This document shows, piece by piece, positions 1 through 6,965 of a stretch of 11,016 nt of DNA. Position 1 is the stretch's first letter. Every line of letters starts with the position of its first letter. Origin of the DNA: Phoronis ovalis (lineage: Eukaryota > Phoronida > Phoronidae); contig JAOXYB010057256.1 of the NCBI GenBank assembly GCA_028565635.1, positions 1 through 11,016 on the forward strand. The letters are read 5' to 3'. The notes under the pieces were generated by a model, which saw nothing but the letters and a program-made list of their open reading frames with translations, searched no databases and was not told the origin of the DNA. The translations under genes and the position numbers were made by a program.

Positions 1-618
1 AGAAAGAGTACCGACAAATCATGGGGATCTTAATTTTGACATAAAATATATAAATATTTAGTTCCTGCAAGTTATATTGTATATAACATATTCTCGCGTG
101 CTCTGTATAGTAGCCAGTTAATGTAGTGTACTGTACACTCGGGACTGTACGCCATGTTAAGCTTGTGTAGATTATAGTCTGAGATGTAAATATTTAGTTT
201 TAAAGCCGGGATTTTTATGCACCATTATATTTAGTTTTTATTCTGATAATGTTACTTTTGATTTTGGTGAACATCCACAGTCTATTCAGTTTATTTCAGA
301 TTAATATTGTTTAATAAGATAATAATACTGAACATTAATGTTGAAATTGATTTTAAAACATATATCCTCAGCCCGGGCGGCCAAATATGATATTATATGT
401 AGTATATCAGGGACAAGTTTTTAATTTTAAAAATCAATGATTTTTGTTAAAGTCAGGGTTATTTCCTTTGCCTGGAAATTAAATTAAATATTAAGATATA
501 TTTAGATATTATGTGTTTATGCTTGCTAGATCATCTAGTAAAAATCGTGACATTTCAGACGTCCTTGAGTTAATCAGTATGGGTCACTTAGCAACCAGCT
601 AGGTAATATTGTAATAGG
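1..618. other. Intergenic, AT-rich, no gene seen
   Basis: No reading frame with protein-like composition is visible on either strand. The stretch has many short AT-rich words and a small imperfect palindrome near 127-141 (AGTGTACTGTACACT). It could be the 3' flank of a gene to the left, but nothing here proves that. Confidence 0.5.
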
Positions 619-626
619 TAAAATAC

Positions 627-882
627 CCCGGGGGACTCACTTAAAAAAAGTCGGGTACGCATGCTTGTCCGAAAAAACGGGGGTAAGAGGTAATTATAAT
701 TTTTTTTTTTTGGTTGTTAATTTTTCAGAGAAAACTTCCCGTTTAGGGGTACCTTTTTCAGCAAAATTCCCCGGGCCCGGTTATGGGTGGTATTTTGATC
801 CTCTACTTCCCGTTTAGGGGCTTATTTTGCACCCTATGGACGAGCATGGATACCCGACTTTTTTTCAAGTGATCCCCCCGGG
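627..882. mobile_element. Element 1: 256-bp MITE-like element with 8-bp target duplication
   Basis: The ends are long imperfect inverted repeats, 627-670 and 838-882. Both read inward as CCCGGGGG, then CACTT, then AAAGTCGGGTA, then CATGCTTGTCC-like sequence. The flanks carry the identical 8-mer TAAAATAC at 619-626 and 883-890, which is the expected footprint of a cut-and-paste insertion. The shared match extends to GGTAAAATAC because the terminal G's are ambiguous, so 8-10 bp is possible. The interior has no coding capacity and holds a 16-bp direct repeat (ACTTCCCGTTTAGGGG at 734-749 and 805-820). It is therefore non-autonomous. An 8-bp duplication is typical of the hAT and P superfamilies, but CCCGGG ends are not the usual hAT CA/TA ends, so the superfamily is left open. 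Confidence 0.82.
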
Positions 883-890
883 TAAAATAC

Positions 891-1149
891 ACACGGCGTG
901 TCATGCCCGATTCACTAAAAGTCATGTGATATTATGTTAAGAAAGATCGTCACGAGAATATGAATCATATATATTTTATAAACAAATGCGCTAAATTTAG
1001 CAGTTATATAGCAATGATCACACGATCGACGAAGCATCGGTTATAGTGATTGTACTAGTAAATACCTTGGATCTGGCGTGATTCTTTTAATTAAATTCAG
1101 AGAGCTATTGCACTCGTATTTTAATCAAAAGTTTTATACTAATGTTATT
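891..1149 (+). promoter_or_regulatory. 5' flank / probable promoter and leader of the TM2 gene
   Basis: This 259-bp stretch between element 1 and the first ATG has no ORF of its own. A TATA-like TTTATAAAC lies at 975-983, about 170 bp before the chosen ATG. An out-of-frame ATG at 1142 in poor context (C at -3, T at +4) precedes the true start and opens a 61-codon frame. It would act as a uORF only if transcription begins upstream of it. The transcription start cannot be fixed from sequence. Confidence 0.3.
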
Positions 1150-1459
1150 ATGGAAAAACAAAGTCAAGAACCGCCTGAATATCGCACGACAGGAAGCTAC
1201 CAGCAACAGGTGCCTGCACATGGATTTCCGCCTACCAATGGCACCACGCAAGGAAATGGCAATGTTTATTTTGTTCCGGGCAGTTCTTACTATTCACCCC
1301 CGCCGCAACCTTCAGCCCAAGAAGTAAACTTGTTTACAAAGAAATCTGTGTTAGAATCATATATTCTTGCTGTTGCATTCGGATATCTTGGTGGTCACCA
1401 CTATTATTTAGGAAAATACAGACTTGCATTATTGTACACATTTAGCTTAGGTTTAGGAG
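1150..1459 (+). CDS. TM2 gene exon 1
   Basis: Encodes residues 1-103 and the first base of codon 104: the N-tail with PPEY and the first helix of TM2 unit 1 (HHYYLG at 83-88). The donor is GTAAG at 1460, and translation would stop soon after if it were not spliced. The junction splits a Gly codon in phase 1. Confidence 0.9.
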
Positions 1460-3991
1460 GTAAGACAAATTATATATTTTAATTATTTGCATCGTTTTCG
1501 TTGAAAAGAGTTAATAATGGCCAGTCAAACTCGAAACTTACATTTGATCAATGGCGGATCCAGGATTTTCCGAAGGGAGACGTCGAAAAAAGGCATTTGC
1601 AACCTAACGCCCGCAGAGCGCTAAGCGAAACTAAGGGGTCCGGGGGTATGCCCCTCCGGAACATTCTTGAATATTTTATGCGTTTTCCTGCAATCCGGTG
1701 CATTCTGAGACTCTTTTTTGTCATGACACATTGTGCTCCTTTTTATGCATTTAAACACAAATTGTTATTGTTAAGACTAAATTAATTTATAGAAAAAAAA
1801 TCACAAATTTTATCCAAAAGTGACTGAGGTACATGCAGGGTTGGACATTCGGCTTTTAATTATTTGAACATTTTACCAAAACATTCAGTAAAATTAATAT
1901 GTTTCGCTTTTTTGTGTTTCTTTCTGTCATTTCTGTAACGTAATCGCTAAATTTAATCGGAGATTTTTCTGCAAGAAATTATTTAACTCAAAGTCTAATC
2001 ACCCACTTCGATAGTTGTCCACTAATTGGCCACTGGTTATTCTTGAGGACACATAATTTAAGAAGTACTAATTAATGTTTACAGTGTACATGTATGTACG
2101 TTTATTTTATTTTAACAACAAAATGTAACTTATAATCTTTATATCCATATAGCAGTTGTAACAAGAATGGTGATCAGTGTGTACAAACTGAAGATAACTA
2201 ATCATCAGTTTTTGTACAGGCTGCTCGTCATTCTTGTTACCGTATATAAAATTTGATTAATGAAAAAATACGTACTGTTACAGTATAAATGTAATTAATG
2301 CAGAATGTTCACAAATAGAATCTATTCAGATTCTATATATGTATCAGTTAATTTCTTGCATTTTTATATTATATTATGTATACAGACAAATGATAACGGA
2401 AATTTGACATTTCTTGCAGGAGTTGGTTATATCGTCGACCTTTTTCGATTACCATGTTTGGTGGGTGAAATCAACAGGAGAAAACAAGACGGCATCCCGC
2501 CACAAAAGATTAATTTATTCGAAGCTTATCTAACATGGTTTCCCTTTGGACTACTAGGTATAAAGTGCGTCTATACAAATTTTTGAAATATCCTCTAGGT
2601 TAATTGTTTTTTTCAAAAGTTGTTATTCCTTTTCACTTTAATTTGTTTATTTTGTTTCGAAAAATTAACATTACAATTCTCATTTACACAATAATCTACA
2701 TTAATTGTTAATGTGTTAACACTGTGTAATTATTTTGAATTTGTTCTCCTCTGTAATATAGACTATGGCGAATCAGCTCATAAAGCAAGTTAAGGAATTA
2801 ATTAATTTCAGTTATGTATTGATGATTCCATCATTTTTATTTTGGACGTCAATGCAGCTTAAAAAACAAGCTAAGGAATTAATTAAATTTTAATCTTGTA
2901 TTTTGTAGGGTTCCATCATTTTTATCTTGGGCGTCCACTGTGGGGCGTCCTTTACCTCTTCACTTTTGGATTGCTTGGTTTTGGTTGGATAGTGGATGCT
3001 TTTCGTATGCCTTCCCTGGTTGCTATGGCTAACAAAGAAGATACATTGGAACCACAACCAAAGAATCTTTGTACAGCTTATGGATTGTGTTTTCCTCCAG
3101 TCGGTTTGCTAGGAATTCAACATTTTTATTTAGGTAAGGGATATTTTTAAATATAATTATTTTAGTCACTTGAAACATAGTAACAAACCGACATTATAGT
3201 ATATTATATATGCGCCTGAAGTACAACATTTGCCAAGCAAGTATATATGCTGTTACGTAAATGGGTGTAGCAATTAAAACACTGTGTAAATGTATTAAAT
3301 GTAAACTCTTTTTTAACTTGTTTTCATTTAATATTTACATTTTTAGTGCTTTTGGCATTATATATGGTAATGAGTCATTTTTGAATGGGAATCGGTTGTT
3401 TTTAGTCGTATAGTAAAAATATATGACATATATACGTTCAATTTAGGACGCCATGGTTTTGGAGTTTTATATTTGTTTACACTTGGTTTCTTTGGCATTG
3501 GTTGGCTTGTCGACTTGTTCCGAATGCCAAGCTTGGTCCGCGATGTTAATAATAGAATCCAGAATGGGGACGATAGAACGAAAAGACTTGATGACGTCTA
3601 CATTTTATGTTTCCCGCTTGGTTTTCTTGGACTTCATCATTTCTATTTGAGACGACCAGTTTGGGGAACTTTATACGCATGTACGTTAGGTTGTCTGGGT
3701 ATTGGATGGATTATTGACTGGTTTCGTCTGCCGTGTTTAGTTCATGATTATAATAAAAAAGTCTTGATATTTGTTGAAATTGTAAGAGGGAACCAACAGA
3801 ATACTACACAATCATATCCACATATCCCACCTTCTACAAATGTCTACCCAAATTCACCAATTTGCAGTAATGTAAATTCACCAGTACCACAGTATGGCAG
3901 CACTGAGCCATCAGCTCCAGTTGGCCCAGTGCAACCACCTTCTTATGAGGATGCTGTGCTTCCAGTAAAGGCTCCTCACGTGTATAACTAA
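1150..3991 (+). CDS. Four-TM2-domain membrane protein with terminal PPxY motifs (4 exons, 405 aa)
   Basis: Exons 1150-1459, 2420-2557, 2909-3133 and 3447-3991 join into one open frame of 406 codons including stop. Every junction is GT-AG. The start at 1150 has A at -3 and G at +4. The frame is open upstream to 1078, but with no ATG. Residues about 64-122, 133-191, 201-259 and 270-327 are four TM2 units. Each reads GxLGxHHFYLG-like, then LYxFTLGxxGxGW, then DxFRxPxLV. The first Gly of each falls at 78, 147, 215 and 283, a 68-69 residue period. Each unit should form two membrane helices, giving eight, so both tails lie on the same side. The N-tail (1-63) is Q/P/G-rich with PPEY at 8-11. The C-tail (about 328-405) is proline-rich with PPSY at 388-391. 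PPxY motifs are known ligands of Nedd4-type WW domains, so a ligase-adaptor role is an inference. The DxFRxPxLV pattern recalls the TM2 region of DNAJC22/wurst, but no J domain is present. Unit 3 has QH for HH and unit 4 has YLR for YLG. The function is unknown. Confidence 0.93.
1549..1700. repeat. Fragment resembling a dispersed repeat, in intron 1
   Basis: This GC-richer island in an AT-rich intron begins with GGCGGATCCAGGATTTTCC and contains an imperfect GC-rich palindrome at 1639-1660 (TCCGGGGG, TATG, CCCCTCCGGA). From memory, similar wording occurs in transposon ends of other invertebrate genomes. No inverted termini or target duplication are visible here, so the boundaries are approximate and the family is unassigned. 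Confidence 0.35.
2158..2240 (+). ncRNA. Long hairpin in intron 1, candidate miRNA precursor
   Basis: The arm 2158-2191 (starting GTAACAAGAATGGTGATCAG) pairs with 2205-2240 (ending CGTCATTCTTGTTAC), leaving a loop of about 13 nt. By eye there are two mismatches, three G-U pairs and one 2-nt bulge over about 34 pairs. The G-U pairs suggest selection on RNA rather than DNA. The size and shape match an animal pre-miRNA on the sense strand of the host intron. I recognise no known mature miRNA. A small fold-back transposon is the main alternative, but no target duplication is seen. Confidence 0.35.
2420..2557 (+). CDS. TM2 gene exon 2
   Basis: Encodes residues 104-149 plus one base: the second helix and DLFRLPCLV signature of TM2 unit 1, then the linker and the start of unit 2. 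The acceptor is TTCTTGCAG. The donor is GTATAAAG at 2558. Both ends are phase 1 in Gly codons. Confidence 0.9.
2558..2908 (+). other. TM2 gene intron 2 (351 bp)
   Basis: Bounded by GTATAA and TTTTGTAG. Its 3' end carries a tandem, degenerate second copy of the intron 2/exon 3 boundary, annotated separately at 2771-2934. The rest is AT-rich with no other feature. Confidence 0.88.
2771..2934 (+). repeat. Tandem duplication of about 81-85 bp spanning the intron 2/exon 3 boundary
   Basis: Copy 1 (about 2771-2850) and copy 2 (about 2851-2934) share CAG(C)TYA...CAAGYTAAGGAATTAATTAA, then TTCCATCATTTTTATYTTGG and RCGTC. Copy 2 is the functional acceptor and the first codons of exon 3. In copy 1 the exon part still reads G-F-H-H-F-Y-F-G-R (2824-2850), but the position equivalent to the acceptor AG (2907-2908) is AT (2822-2823), and that frame meets a stop further on. 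Copy 1 is a dead exon start. Confidence 0.85.
2909..3133 (+). CDS. TM2 gene exon 3
   Basis: Encodes residues 150-224 plus one base: most of TM2 unit 2 (FHHFYLGRPLWG, DAFRMPSLV), the linker, and the first half of unit 3 up to IQHFYLG. The acceptor is TTTTGTAG. The donor is GTAAGG at 3134. Both ends are phase 1 in Gly codons. Confidence 0.9.
3134..3446 (+). other. TM2 gene intron 3 (313 bp)
   Basis: Bounded by GTAAGG and CAATTTAG. It is AT-rich and no other feature can be supported in it. Confidence 0.88.
3447..3991 (+). CDS. TM2 gene exon 4 (terminal coding exon)
   Basis: Encodes residues 225-405: the second helix of unit 3 (GWLVDLFRMPSLV), all of unit 4 (LHHFYLRRPVWG, DWFRLPCLV) and the Pro/Ser/Tyr-rich tail with PPSYEDAV near the end. 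The stop is TAA at 3989-3991. Unit 4 carries no intron, unlike units 1-3. Confidence 0.92.
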
Positions 3992-4480
3992 GTAAAAGAT
4001 ATCAATTTGAAATACTACAAACATCTAAAATGTTCGAGTATTTTTTTCCATAATTTGCATTTTGAACCCGGTGTTTAAGAAAGATTCACAGTGGTAAGGT
4101 GGGTGCCAGGTATGTCCGAAAAAAAAATCATTATTAATTATTTTCTATAAACATGCTATCTGGAATATGCTTTATGTATCCAGGATAGTCCATCTCTATC
4201 AATATGTATAAATTTTGGTGAATGGGTGATTGTTTAATTACTTCATTATATTTGTTTTAAAACTGAACATTGCTGTATATAGGATGTGTTTATTATTCGG
4301 AAACTTGGGATTTGGTGTACTATTAGTAACAAGAATCGTAATGCACATATGTAACTGATGTACCTGGGCATTTATACTTTAGTATAATCGTCCATTTTGT
4401 ATATTATATTATATTACTGTTGTTTAATTTCAAATTGTGTATTTATTTTTGTTAGCCCGATTTAAATCAGTCTGAATAAA
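3992..4480 (+). other. 3' untranslated region of the TM2 gene
   Basis: About 490 bp of AT-rich sequence from the stop to the first strong poly(A) signal, with no internal canonical AATAAA noticed before 4475. A segment at 4067-4127 weakly resembles the termini of element 1 and is discussed as a separate observation. Confidence 0.55.
4475..4480 (+). terminator. Poly(A) signal AATAAA of the TM2 gene
   Basis: A canonical AATAAA about 485 bp after the stop codon. The next gene-like sequence is 300 bp away, so this is the most natural 3' end. Confidence 0.6.
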
Positions 4481-4782
4481 TGCATCCGTTAGTGTTACGT
4501 ATTCTCTCAACAACTAACTCTGGCCTTAACCATGTCAATTTTTGGTTATTATCTCAAAAATCAGAAGAACGGTAACCCCTTTATTTCTATATAAAGTGAC
4601 ACGAAAGTTTTGACACCAATCAAATTGCAGCTTACAATAATAGGTATAACAGTGGATAGGGGTCGATAACACTCATGTTGTGCTGCCAGATCTTATCTAT
4701 AGTATGCTAAGCAATACGCAAGCTACCCGGCGAAACCTATTCAGAATAAGTCATAATGATAGATTAGACATGATAGGCGACG
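4481..4782. other. Intergenic between TM2 gene and CARD-like relic
   Basis: No ORF. A TATA-like TATATAAAG at 4589-4597 lies about 190 bp before the ATG of the relic and could be a leftover promoter. No other feature is visible. Confidence 0.35.
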
Positions 4783-5092
4783 ATGGATCACGCAGAAAGA
4801 AAGGCTTATCTCGTTTGGCAAAAGATTAATGACGTAATTATTTCGCTCTTGTTAAATTGAAGGAATATAACAAACATTTACCAGACGTTAGTTGAGAATG
4901 TACGGAACATTAAAGGATGGATTTATTCAGACTGGATTTGAATATACGTACCATACATGTAATTAAAGCAATAGTAATATTTCTGTAGAGACTGCAGAGG
5001 CAATGGTCCGCAGTGTTAAAGCCCAAGGTGGCGTTGAAATAGCTAATTTGTTAGGTCATGTATTATGGCGGAGCCCAGGTATAAAGATATAA
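4783..5092 (+). pseudogene. Broken ORF resembling a CARD/death-fold domain
   Basis: An ATG in fair context (G at -3, G at +4) opens a helical-looking start (MDHAERKAYLVWQKINDVII) that stops at 4858-4860. Another frame continues as LVKLKEYNKHLPDV. A third frame, from 4898, reads MYGTLKDGFIQTGFEYTY, meets one internal TAA, then runs in the same frame through ETAEAMVRSVKAQGGVEIA and NLLGHVLW to TAA at 5090-5092. The last part fits the end of a CARD: A-x-x-L-V, a basic/hydrophobic stretch, a Gly turn, then LL-x-x-L. Two shifts and one stop imply a decayed copy. Known: CARDs are about 90-residue adaptor domains of immunity and cell death. Seen: three frames with compatible composition. Inferred: the family. 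It could also be a set of unrecognised exons of a real gene. Confidence 0.35.
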
Positions 5093-5546
5093 TATACCAG
5101 TTGATTACGGGTATATACGTGAAGTACACACATCGTCAATTAGCTCAAGTATTTGCATATTTTGTTAAATTCAAAAAATGTTGTATTTTTTATAAGAAAA
5201 TAAAGCTGTGACATTAGTAATGAACTCGAAAATACCGGGTCGAAAATAGCATGAGAAGACTTTTAATAAGTTTTTGTGTGTAATTAAAACACCAGTAAAA
5301 CGACAATGAAAGTATTTGTCATAATGATTACAGGTAAGTCCAGTAGAGTTCACAGCCTGGCTGACATACCTCGGCTGTTTAATGGTTGACGAGGGTCAAG
5401 CTTAGGCTTTAACAGGTTGTGACCATGCATGCCGGGATTATATGCACTCAAAAAATGAGATTAGAAGAGGAAAACAAAAAATACAGTAAGGATATAATTT
5501 TAAAATCAAATCCGAATCTTACACTTTACCTACAGAACTTTCAACA
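5093..5546. other. Intergenic, no gene seen
   Basis: AT-rich sequence. The 60-codon frame on the minus strand at 5171-5353 has no recognisable motif and is probably chance. Confidence 0.4.
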
Positions 5547-5547
5547 T

Positions 5548-5595
5548 AAAAAGGTAAACCATTAGTTTTAATAACCTAGATAGGTTTACCTTTTT
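5548..5595. repeat. Inverted repeat, 13-bp perfect arms
   Basis: AAAAAGGTAAACC (5548-5560) is the exact reverse complement of 5583-5595, GGTTTACC followed by T's, with a 22-nt loop. It lies 37 bp left of element 2. It has no obvious host gene, and its role is unknown. Confidence 0.7.
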
Positions 5596-5632
5596 TAGCA
5601 GAATAGACCAGAATAAATAAAACTTAAAATTC

Positions 5633-6069
5633 CCCGGGGGGATCGAATCAAGGTTTTTTGACTACGGGGATGCGCCGCCCAACCCATATGAATCCAAAAT
5701 TTTAGCTTGGGTAGCAAACTCAATCCAAATTTTTTGAAATTTTAGGGTAGCAATCCAACGTTTGTGAAATATAACGGTAGCAATCCAAAATTTTAAAATA
5801 TTTGAGCATAGCAATCTATTTTTACGCAAACTGACTGATGCAAACCAAATTCCAAACTTTATTTATGGATACAAACCTAGCTAGTACTTGAAAATTAATC
5901 CAAATTATTGCTGTAAGAAGTGGGTAACAATCCAACTTTTTGAATATCTTTACGGTATCAATCCAAAAAAATACAGTAAGAAGTATACAATCCAGCTGAT
6001 ACAATCTAAATCCAAAATTTTAAACTGGGCTGCACACCCCCACCAAAAAATAACTTGAGTAACCCCCGT
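5633..6069. mobile_element. Element 2: about 437-bp MITE-like element upstream of COX7C
   Basis: The target duplication is TAAAATTC at 5625-5632 and 6070-6077 (9 bp, TTAAAATTC, if the last element base is counted). The ends are inverted repeats of about 45 bp (5633-5680, 6027-6068). Read inward, both give CGGGGG, then ATC/TCAAG, a T-run, GGGG and GC(C/A)GCCC. The interior is built from decayed units of about 30-40 bp carrying GGTAGCAATCCAAAATTTT-like wording, at least eight by eye. There is no coding capacity. The right end lies about 187 bp before the COX7C ATG, so it borders or enters that promoter. Confidence 0.78.
5695..6026. repeat. Decayed minisatellite inside element 2
   Basis: The word (G/C)GGTA(G/A)CAATCCAA recurs near 5710, 5744, 5775, 5805, 5922 and 5955, each followed by an A/T run and spaced about 30 bp. 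Middle copies are strongly diverged (GATGCAAACCAA, GGATACAAACC). These explain the minus-strand 60-codon frame here, which is not a gene. Confidence 0.65.
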
Positions 6070-6172
6070 TAAAATTCTGCTCAGTTCGGTATTCGACGAC
6101 GCGCTACCTGGCGGAATTCAATGACAGTATTGCATGTTTTCTAACACGAGGCTGTAGTAAACGCTGTCATTC

Positions 6173-6201
6173 ATTGGCTAACACTTTTAGAAACCACCAA
6201 T
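6173..6201 (+). promoter_or_regulatory. CCAAT boxes upstream of COX7C
   Basis: ATTGG (6173-6177, reverse CCAAT) and CCAAT (6197-6201) lie 55-85 bp before the ATG. This fits a TATA-less housekeeping promoter for a respiratory gene. No protein binding is shown by sequence alone. Confidence 0.4.
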
Positions 6202-6251
6202 CACATCACGTTTTATAGAAATCCTTGTGATATCCGGGCACTGGGAAGAAG

Positions 6252-6263
6252 CAAAATGGCGTC
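6252..6263 (+). promoter_or_regulatory. YY1-like site over the COX7C start codon
   Basis: CAAAATGGCGTC matches the core of the YY1 consensus (AANATGGCG) and includes the start ATG. I recall from work on the bovine COX7C gene that YY1 sites near the start drive its promoter. Whether this site is used here is inference. Confidence 0.4.
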
Positions 6264-6357
6264 TTTTGGTGGAAGGTTAATTCAGTTGACGAGGAATTTC
6301 TCCACTTCTACCGTTGCTAGAAGTCAACATTGGCAGCAGCATGGTATTCCTGGTGCA
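6256..6357 (+). CDS. COX7C: COX7C exon 1
   Basis: 34 codons: the mitochondrial presequence and the short matrix-side segment ending GIPGA. It ends in phase 0 before GTAAGT at 6358. The separation of presequence from the membrane core by an intron is typical of this gene family. Confidence 0.95.
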
Positions 6358-6892
6358 GTAAGTTCGCTTCATATGATTTCTAACATTGACAACATACTGG
6401 ATGAATAAATGGTTTGAAAATGTGCCTCATAAAAATCGGTAAATCTCTTGTTGCCAGTGCCAGTGGCAGTGGAAGTACGTGACCATTATAAGAATTGATT
6501 AAATTTTAAAATAATTCACATTGCATTCAGAAGTTATGCTTGCGTTTGATATTATCAATAGTAGGCGTTCCGGTTCATGTCCCATCTCACAATTTCAGAT
6601 TTATATATGTTTCTGTACTCAGTATTGTGTGTATCTCACATATATCATAATTCATATATGTATATAATATAGGTGTAATACTGTAATAAACAGCCATATA
6701 AAGCCTGGCTGTTGTAAGTCTTGATTTTTGTTTAACTTTTAATTTTAAATTATGTCGCATTTTACATCTTTGCAGAATTTGCCCTTTGACATTCACAACA
6801 GATACAAGTTAGCTGCATATTTTGTGCTATTCTTCGGAAGTGGCCTGACTGCACCATTTCTGTTAGTTAGATTCCAGTTAAAGAAGAAGTAA
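6256..6892 (+). CDS. COX7C: Cytochrome c oxidase subunit 7C, mitochondrial (2 exons, 72 aa)
   Basis: Exons 6256-6357 and 6776-6892 join in phase 0 to give 72 residues. The human protein is 63. The product is a small single-helix subunit of complex IV in the inner mitochondrial membrane. It stabilises the oxidase and has no catalytic residues. Residues 1-22 are an Arg/Ser/Thr-rich targeting sequence without acidic residues (RLIQLTRNFSTSTVAR). Cleavage before S23 would match the mammalian R|SHYEE site and leave 50 residues. The family core NLPF is at 35-38, the membrane helix at about 46-65 contains FFGSG and APFLLVR, and the tail is QLKKK. The ATG has A at -3 and G at +4. The donor GTAAGT and acceptor CTTTGCAG are strong. 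The gene is convergent with the tectonin gene and looks intact. Confidence 0.97.
6358..6775 (+). other. COX7C: COX7C intron (418 bp)
   Basis: Bounded by GTAAGT and CATCTTTGCAG. AT-rich, with no other feature noticed. The 69-codon minus-strand frame at 6587-6796 runs across the acceptor and is chance. Confidence 0.93.
6776..6892 (+). CDS. COX7C: COX7C exon 2
   Basis: 38 codons plus TAA: NLPFDIHNRYKL, the membrane helix (AYFVLFFGSGLTAPFLLV) and the basic tail RFQLKKK. This is the part most similar to vertebrate COX7C (NLPF..., FGSG, TPFLVVR). Confidence 0.97.
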   Translation, partial: NLPFDIHNRYKLAAYFVLFFGSGLTAPFLLVRFQLKKK

Positions 6893-6959
6893 CGCATATT
6901 CATATATAATAGGAGTTTTGGTAAGAAATTTGTATATTACTGCAACAGTTAAAGGTAGC

Positions 6960-6965
6960 AATAAA
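6960..6965 (+). terminator. COX7C: Poly(A) signal AATAAA of COX7C
   Basis: A canonical hexamer 68 bp after the stop, giving a short 3' UTR as usual for COX7C. A second AATAAA at 7653-7658 could serve a longer form. Confidence 0.6.

Larger units (their letters stand above)
1460..2419 (+). other. TM2 gene intron 1 (960 bp)
   Basis: Bounded by GTAAGA and TTCTTGCAG. It contains a fragment resembling a dispersed repeat (about 1549-1700) and a long hairpin (2158-2240). The 94-codon open stretch at 1501-1785 overlaps the repeat fragment and does not resemble a protein I know. Confidence 0.88.

Noticed and set aside
1142-1327. 61-codon frame overlapping TM2 exon 1
   Set aside because: Out of frame with the TM2 coding sequence and in poor start context. 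At most a uORF, and noted as such in the promoter entry.
3341-3370. Possible micro-exon in TM2 intron 3 (TTTTAG before it, GTAATG after it, with a TTTGGCATT word like exon 4)
   Set aside because: The similarity is about ten bases and including it would add codons in the middle of a TM2 unit that is already complete without it.
5822-6004. 60-codon minus-strand frame
   Set aside because: Created by the AT-rich decayed repeats inside element 2.
6587-6796. 69-codon minus-strand frame
   Set aside because: Runs antisense through the COX7C intron and acceptor, with no protein-like pattern.
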